Positions 51,204-55,571 of a stretch of DNA of 55,571 bases are shown here, piece after piece. The number at the start of each line of letters is the position of its first letter. Position 1 is the stretch's first letter. Source of the stretch: an uncultured Prevotellaceae bacterium (GTDB lineage: Bacteria > Bacteroidota > Bacteroidia > Bacteroidales > Bacteroidaceae); NCBI GenBank assembly GCA_946406435.1, contig CAMJKP010000018.1:1-55571 (forward strand), in the 5' to 3' direction. Under the pieces are notes generated by a model. That model did no database searches. It was not told the DNA's origin and was given only the letters and a program-made list of their open reading frames with translations. A program made the translations under genes and the position numbers.

Positions 51204-51251
51204 CAGGGTTAAAAATAGAAGTAGCACTTAAATCACGAAAAGACATCGCGA

Positions 51252-52439
51252 ATGGAGGTATTTTTCAGAACACATTCATACATGGTCGAGCATACCAATA
51301 CTAATCTTCGTCGTAGTCTAATGGACGAAATAGATTGGTCAGATCGCTTGATTGGAATAAAAGGCACGCGCGGTGTTGGAAAAACAACATTTCTGTTACA
51401 GTACGCTAAAGAGAACTACGGTCCATACGACAGACGTTGCCTCTACATCAACATGAACAACTTCTACTTTCAGGGACGGGGAATTGCCGATTTCGCCGGT
51501 GATTTCTATCGTCGAGGCGGGCGCGTACTTCTCATCGACCAAGTCTATAAGCAGAGCGACTGGAGCACGGAACTGAGAAGATGCTACGACCTCTACCCTG
51601 AGCTTCAGATTGTGTTTGCGGGTTCAAGTGTGATGCGACTAAAGGACGAGAACCCAGAACTGAACGGCATCGTAAAGAGCTACAACCTGCGAGGATTCTC
51701 ATTTCGCGAATACCTGAACATTGAAACGGGGAACAACTTCAATTCATACACACTTGATCAGATACTCCGCAACCATGAGCACATTGTAAAGGAGATTCTG
51801 CCAAAAGTAAGCCCTTCACAGTACTTCACAAAATACATCGAGCACGGCTTCTACCCTCTCTATCGTGAGCATTCCGACTATCAGGAGAACCTGCTCAAGA
51901 GCATGAATATGACCACTGAGGTTGACATCCTCCTCATCAAGCAGATAGAGCTCAAATACCTCCCAAAGATCAAGAAACTGTTCTATCTCCTTGCTGTAGA
52001 CGGTCCTAAGGCACCTAATATCAGTCAGTTGGCTCATGAGGTCGAGACATCACGTGCTACTGTGATGAACTACATCAAATACCTTGCTGATGCCCGACTC
52101 ATCAATATCATCTACCCTGTCGGACAGGAATTCCCTAAGAAGCCGACAAAGGTGATGCTCCACAACTCCAACCTTCTCTCTGCCATCTACCCTATCAACG
52201 TGGATTTGCAGACAAAGATGGAGACATTCTTCGTCAACACCATGTGGAAGGACCACAAGGTAAACCAGAGTCCGCGCGACACCTACTATATAATAGATGG
52301 CAACAAGAGGTTCCGCGTATGCAATGCCGAGGCCGACCGCAAGGCAAGATACAATTCCGACATAACTTACATACGCTACAACACGGAAGTGGGCAAGGAT
52401 AACCTCATTCCGTTGTGGCTGCTTGGATTCCTATATTAA
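51252..52439 (+). CDS. AAA-family ATPase with DUF4143-like C-terminal half
   Basis: 395 residues. IGIKGTRGVGKTTFLLQYA (Walker A, about 35-51), RVLLIDQVYKQ (Walker B, with Gln replacing the usual Glu after Asp), LQIVFAGSSVMRLKDENPEL (sensor region), LRGFSFREYLN, a winged-helix segment (AHEVETSRATVMNYIKYLAD) and a C-terminal nuclease-like fold. This is the common archaeal/bacterial AAA_14-DUF4143 architecture; function unknown, often considered a regulator or toxin-like ATPase. Independent promoter. Confidence 0.88.
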   Translation: MEVFFRTHSYMVEHTNTNLRRSLMDEIDWSDRLIGIKGTRGVGKTTFLLQYAKENYGPYDRRCLYINMNNFYFQGRGIADFAGDFYRRGGRVLLIDQVYKQSDWSTELRRCYDLYPELQIVFAGSSVMRLKDENPELNGIVKSYNLRGFSFREYLNIETGNNFNSYTLDQILRNHEHIVKEILPKVSPSQYFTKYIEHGFYPLYREHSDYQENLLKSMNMTTEVDILLIKQIELKYLPKIKKLFYLLAVDGPKAPNISQLAHEVETSRATVMNYIKYLADARLINIIYPVGQEFPKKPTKVMLHNSNLLSAIYPINVDLQTKMETFFVNTMWKDHKVNQSPRDTYYIIDGNKRFRVCNAEADRKARYNSDITYIRYNTEVGKDNLIPLWLLGFLY

Positions 52440-52582
52440 TTTAGGGCTAAAGTCTAAGGACTAAGGTCTAAGGATTAAGGAATAATGTCTATGGTTGAAA
52501 ACCTTTGACTTTTGACCTTTGACTTTCGACAAAAAAAAAACAAAACATTTTACAAATAAAATTTTTATCTTATAACAAAAAA
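52440..52582. other. Leader of PFOR with simple repeats
   Basis: CTAAAGTCTAAGGACTAAGG and TTTGACTTTTGACCTTTGAC simple repeats, then an A/T-rich leader; no clear TAnnTTTG. Similar repeats at 51025-51080. Confidence 0.4.
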
Positions 52583-55571
52583 ATGGCTAAAGAAAAAAAG
52601 TTTATCACTTGTGATGGTAATGAGGCTGCTGCACACGTAAGCTATATGTTTACTGAGGTAGCTGCTATCTACCCAATTACCCCATCTTCTCCTATGGCAG
52701 AGCACACTGACGACTGGTCAGCTCGTGGCCGTAAGAACATGTGGGGACAGGAAGTTCTCGTACAGGAAATGCAGTCTGAGGGCGGTGCTGCTGGTGCAGT
52801 TCACGGTTCTTTGCAGGCTGGTGCTCTCACCACTACCTACACTGCTTCTCAGGGTCTTCTCCTTATGATCCCTAACATGTACAAGATCGCAGGTGAGCTT
52901 CTCCCATGTGTATTCGACGTTTCTGCCCGTACACTTGCTTCACACTCACTCTGTATCTTCGGTGACCATCAGGACGTAATGGCTTGCCGTCAGACAGGCT
53001 TCGCTATGTTCGCATCAAGCTCTGTTCAGGAGGTTATGGACCTTACAGCCGTTCCTCACCTCGCTACTCTCGAGACAAAGGTTCCATTCATCAACTTCTT
53101 CGATGGTTTCCGCACATCTCACGAGTATCATAAGATCGAGGTTATGGACATGGAGGACATCAAGGCTATCACTCCTATGGAGTATGTTGAGGAGTTCCGT
53201 AACCGTGCACTCTCTCCAGAGCGCCCTGTAACACGTGGTACTGCTGAGAACCCTAACGAGTTCTTCACACACCGTGAAGCTAGCAACACATATTATGAGA
53301 ATATCCCAGACGTAGTAGAGAAGTACTGCCAGAAGATGACCGAGATCACTGGTCGTGACTACCACTGCTTCAACTACTATGGTGCTAAGGACGCTGAGAA
53401 CGTAATCATCCTCATGGGTTCTGCTTGTGAGGCTGCTAAGGAGGCTATCGACTACCTCATCTCTCAAGGTAAGAAGGTTGGTATGGTTAACGTACACCTC
53501 TATCGTCCATTCTCTGTTAAGTACCTCCTCGCTGCTGTTCCTAAGTCAGTTAAGAAGGTTGCCGTACTTGACCGTACTAAGGAGCCAGGTGCAGAGGGTG
53601 AGCCACTTTACCTCGACGTTAAGTCTGCATTCTACGATGTAGAGAACCGTCCATTGATCGTTGGCGGTCGCTACGGTCTCGGCTCTGCTGAGGTAACACC
53701 AGCTAAGATCATCTCTGTATTCAACAACCTCGAGCTTCCACAGCCTAAGAACCACTTCACAGTTGGTATCGTTGACGACGTTACAAACCTCTCTCTCCCA
53801 GTTGTAGAGGAGATGGCTCTCGGTGGCAAGTCAATCCAGGAGTGTAAGTTCTTCGGTCTCGGTGCTGATGGTACTGTAGGTGCTAACAAGAACTCTGTAA
53901 AGATCATCGGCGACAACACCGACAAGCACTGTCAGGCTTACTTCTCTTACGACTCTAAGAAGTCAGGCGGTTTCACATGTTCTCACCTCCGTTTCGGTGA
54001 CGAGCCAATCCGCTCTACATATCAGATCACCACACCTAACTTCGTTGCATGTCACGTTCAGGCTTACCTGCACATGTACGACGTTACACGTGGTATCCGT
54101 GAGAACGGTTCATTCCTCCTCAACACAATCTTCGAGGGTGATGAGCTCGTTAACTTCATCCCTAACAAGGTAAAGCGCGTATTCGCTGAGAAGAACATCA
54201 AGGTTTACTACATCAACGCTACAAAGATTGCTCAGGAGATCGGCCTTGGTAACCGTACCAACACTATCCTCCAGTCTGCATTCTTCCGCATCACAGAGGT
54301 TATCCCTGTTGACCTCGCTGTTGAGCAGATGAAGAAGTTCATCGTTAAGTCTTACGGCAAGAAGGGTCAGGACGTTGTTGATAAGAACTACGCTGCTGTT
54401 GACCGCGGTGGTGAGTACAAGCAGCTTGCTGTTGACCCAGCATGGGCTAACCTCCCAGACGACGCAGTTAAGCAGGACGATGCACCAGCATTCGTTAAGG
54501 AGCTTGTTCGTCCTATCAACGCACAGGCAGGCGACCTCCTCAAGGTTTCTGACTTCGTTAAGCACAACACAGTTGACGGTACATGGCAGAACGGTACTGC
54601 TGCTTACGAGAAGCGCGGTGTTGAGGCATTCGTACCTGTATGGAACGCTGAGAACTGTATCCAGTGTAACAAGTGTTCATTCGTTTGTCCTCACGCTGCT
54701 ATCCGTCCATTCGTACTCGACGCTAACGAGCTTGCAGGCATCGACACTCCTACACAGGAAATCAAGGCTCCAGCTGCATTCAAGGGCATGAACTTCGTTA
54801 TCGCTCCATCTCCACTCGACTGTCTCGGTTGCGGCAACTGTGCTGACGTTTGCCCTGGCAAGAAGAACAAGGAGACTGGTGAGAACGAGAAGGCTCTCAA
54901 GATGGTTGCTTACAACCCAGACGCAGAGGATATGCAGAAGCTCGCTAAGGATTGGGATTACCTCGTAAAGAAGGTTCACACAAAGCAGGATCTTATCGAC
55001 ATCAAGGCTAATCCAAAGAACTCTCAGTTCGCTACCCCACTCTTCGAGTTCTCAGGTGCATGTTCTGGTTGCGGTGAGACACCATACGTTAAGCTCATCT
55101 CTCAGCTCTTCGGTGACCGTGAGATCATCGCTAACGCAACAGGTTGTTCTTCAATCTACTCTGCTTCTATCCCATCAACTCCTTACACAACCAACGAGAA
55201 GGGTCAGGGTCCTGCATTCGACAACTCACTCTTCGAGGACTTCTGTGAGTTCGGTCTCGGTATGGTAATCGGTAACAAGAAGATGAAGGAGCGCGTTGCT
55301 AAGCTCTTCCAGCAGCTCATCGACTCTGACAAGACTCCAGCTGACTTCAAGGCTGCTGCTGCTGAGTGGATCGAGAAGCGCGAGGATGCTGACGAGACAA
55401 AGCGCCTTGCTGCTATCCTCAAGCCAATGATCGCTGAGGGTGCTGCTGCAGGTTGCGACGTTTGCAAGGAGCTCAAGACTCTCGACCACTACCTCATCAA
55501 GCGTTCACAGTGGATCATCGGTGGTGACGGTGCTTCTTACGATATCGGTTACGGCGGTCTCGACCACGTAC
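52583..55571 (+). CDS. nifJ: Pyruvate:ferredoxin (flavodoxin) oxidoreductase, 3' end outside window
   Basis: About 996 residues visible. ATG 52583 follows an A-rich leader. Domain order of single-chain PFOR: domain I pyrimidine-binding (FITCDGNEAAAHVSYMFTE, AIYPITPSSPMAEHTDDW), domain II and III (gamma-like, FFGLGADGTVGANKNSVKII), ferredoxin domain with CIQCNKCSFVCP (about 692) and LDCLGCGNCADVCPGKK (about 745), then the TPP domain (GACSGCGETPYVKL, about 825; GDGASYDIGYGGLDHV at the window edge). It makes acetyl-CoA, CO2 and reduced ferredoxin in anaerobic fermentation. Codon use is strongly biased (CTC, GCT, GTT, CGT), as in highly expressed genes. Confidence 0.97.
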   Translation, partial: MAKEKKFITCDGNEAAAHVSYMFTEVAAIYPITPSSPMAEHTDDWSARGRKNMWGQEVLVQEMQSEGGAAGAVHGSLQAGALTTTYTASQGLLLMIPNMYKIAGELLPCVFDVSARTLASHSLCIFGDHQDVMACRQTGFAMFASSSVQEVMDLTAVPHLATLETKVPFINFFDGFRTSHEYHKIEVMDMEDIKAITPMEYVEEFRNRALSPERPVTRGTAENPNEFFTHREASNTYYENIPDVVEKYCQKMTEITGRDYHCFNYYGAKDAENVIILMGSACEAAKEAIDYLISQGKKVGMVNVHLYRPFSVKYLLAAVPKSVKKVAVLDRTKEPGAEGEPLYLDVKSAFYDVENRPLIVGGRYGLGSAEVTPAKIISVFNNLELPQPKNHFTVGIVDDVTNLSLPVVEEMALGGKSIQECKFFGLGADGTVGANKNSVKIIGDNTDKHCQAYFSYDSKKSGGFTCSHLRFGDEPIRSTYQITTPNFVACHVQAYLHMYDVTRGIRENGSFLLNTIFEGDELVNFIPNKVKRVFAEKNIKVYYINATKIAQEIGLGNRTNTILQSAFFRITEVIPVDLAVEQMKKFIVKSYGKKGQDVVDKNYAAVDRGGEYKQLAVDPAWANLPDDAVKQDDAPAFVKELVRPINAQAGDLLKVSDFVKHNTVDGTWQNGTAAYEKRGVEAFVPVWNAENCIQCNKCSFVCPHAAIRPFVLDANELAGIDTPTQEIKAPAAFKGMNFVIAPSPLDCLGCGNCADVCPGKKNKETGENEKALKMVAYNPDAEDMQKLAKDWDYLVKKVHTKQDLIDIKANPKNSQFATPLFEFSGACSGCGETPYVKLISQLFGDREIIANATGCSSIYSASIPSTPYTTNEKGQGPAFDNSLFEDFCEFGLGMVIGNKKMKERVAKLFQQLIDSDKTPADFKAAAAEWIEKREDADETKRLAAILKPMIAEGAAAGCDVCKELKTLDHYLIKRSQWIIGGDGASYDIGYGGLDHV

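Noticed and set aside
53015..55489. Several long minus-strand and off-frame ORFs
   Set aside because: Shadows of PFOR caused by its strong codon bias; the in-frame PFOR product matches its family along its full visible length.

Overview
The window reads as chromosomal DNA of a Bacteroidota bacterium, most likely Prevotellaceae (Prevotella/Segatella type); this is inferred from gene families and promoters, not from a marker gene. More than twenty genes are preceded by the Bacteroidota -7 element TAnnTTTG, and A-rich leaders replace Shine-Dalgarno sites. Families typical of the group are present: DUF6169, DUF4369, DUF1573, CotH with a Prevotella-style C-terminal tail, single-domain AraC regulators and rubrerythrin. 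No rRNA, tRNA, CRISPR array or intact transposase was seen.

Layout. 1-752 is the 3' end of a superfamily I helicase. 753-5400 is gene-poor accessory DNA: dispersed repeats, a structured stem-loop whose half recurs 0.9 kb away, orphan small genes and a DUF6169 operon. 5404-14084 is a mostly forward metabolic block (GlsB-like and DUF1294 membrane proteins, nitroreductase, esterase, flavodoxin, phosphodiesterase, two metallo-beta-lactamase-fold hydrolases, YjbQ, a TerB/DnaJ protein, flavin reductase). 14190-19864 has a candidate non-coding RNA, an Old Yellow Enzyme and two exported esterases, separated by hairpin-capped inverted repeats. 20450-24960 is a second accessory zone: palindrome array, 44-bp AT palindrome, an HNH-nuclease operon, a cluster of GC-rich hairpins running into a truncated EcoRII-type nuclease, then a Nudix gene. 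25029-31578 is core housekeeping (dnaX, FtsB-like, dihydroorotase-plsC). 31725-39524 holds exported hydrolases, aldo/keto reductase, a His-rich exported protein, MgtC and a DUF1573-GH3 fusion. 40031-49820 covers thioredoxin and rubrerythrin, a LytS-type kinase, two AraC paralogues around a VanZ gene, DUF2461, CotH, TcdA and GreA. 49875-55571 has an ATP-grasp-like protein, an AAA ATPase and pyruvate:ferredoxin oxidoreductase cut by the window end.

How it fits together. The conventional genes describe an anaerobe: PFOR, rubrerythrin/thioredoxin, flavodoxin and flavin enzymes for redox, and exported esterases plus GH3 for plant-polysaccharide use. The most unusual content is between genes: (1) four complete hairpin-capped mosaic inverted repeats whose cap stems covary between copies; (2) an array of TCTAAC-8nt-GTTAGA palindromes, one with compensatory changes, around a giant AT palindrome; (3) a leader/RNA hairpin shared by three loci, one a candidate stand-alone RNA; (4) three back-to-back TTCC..GGAA palindromes in front of a His-rich exported protein. 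None of these can be assigned to a known system from sequence alone.
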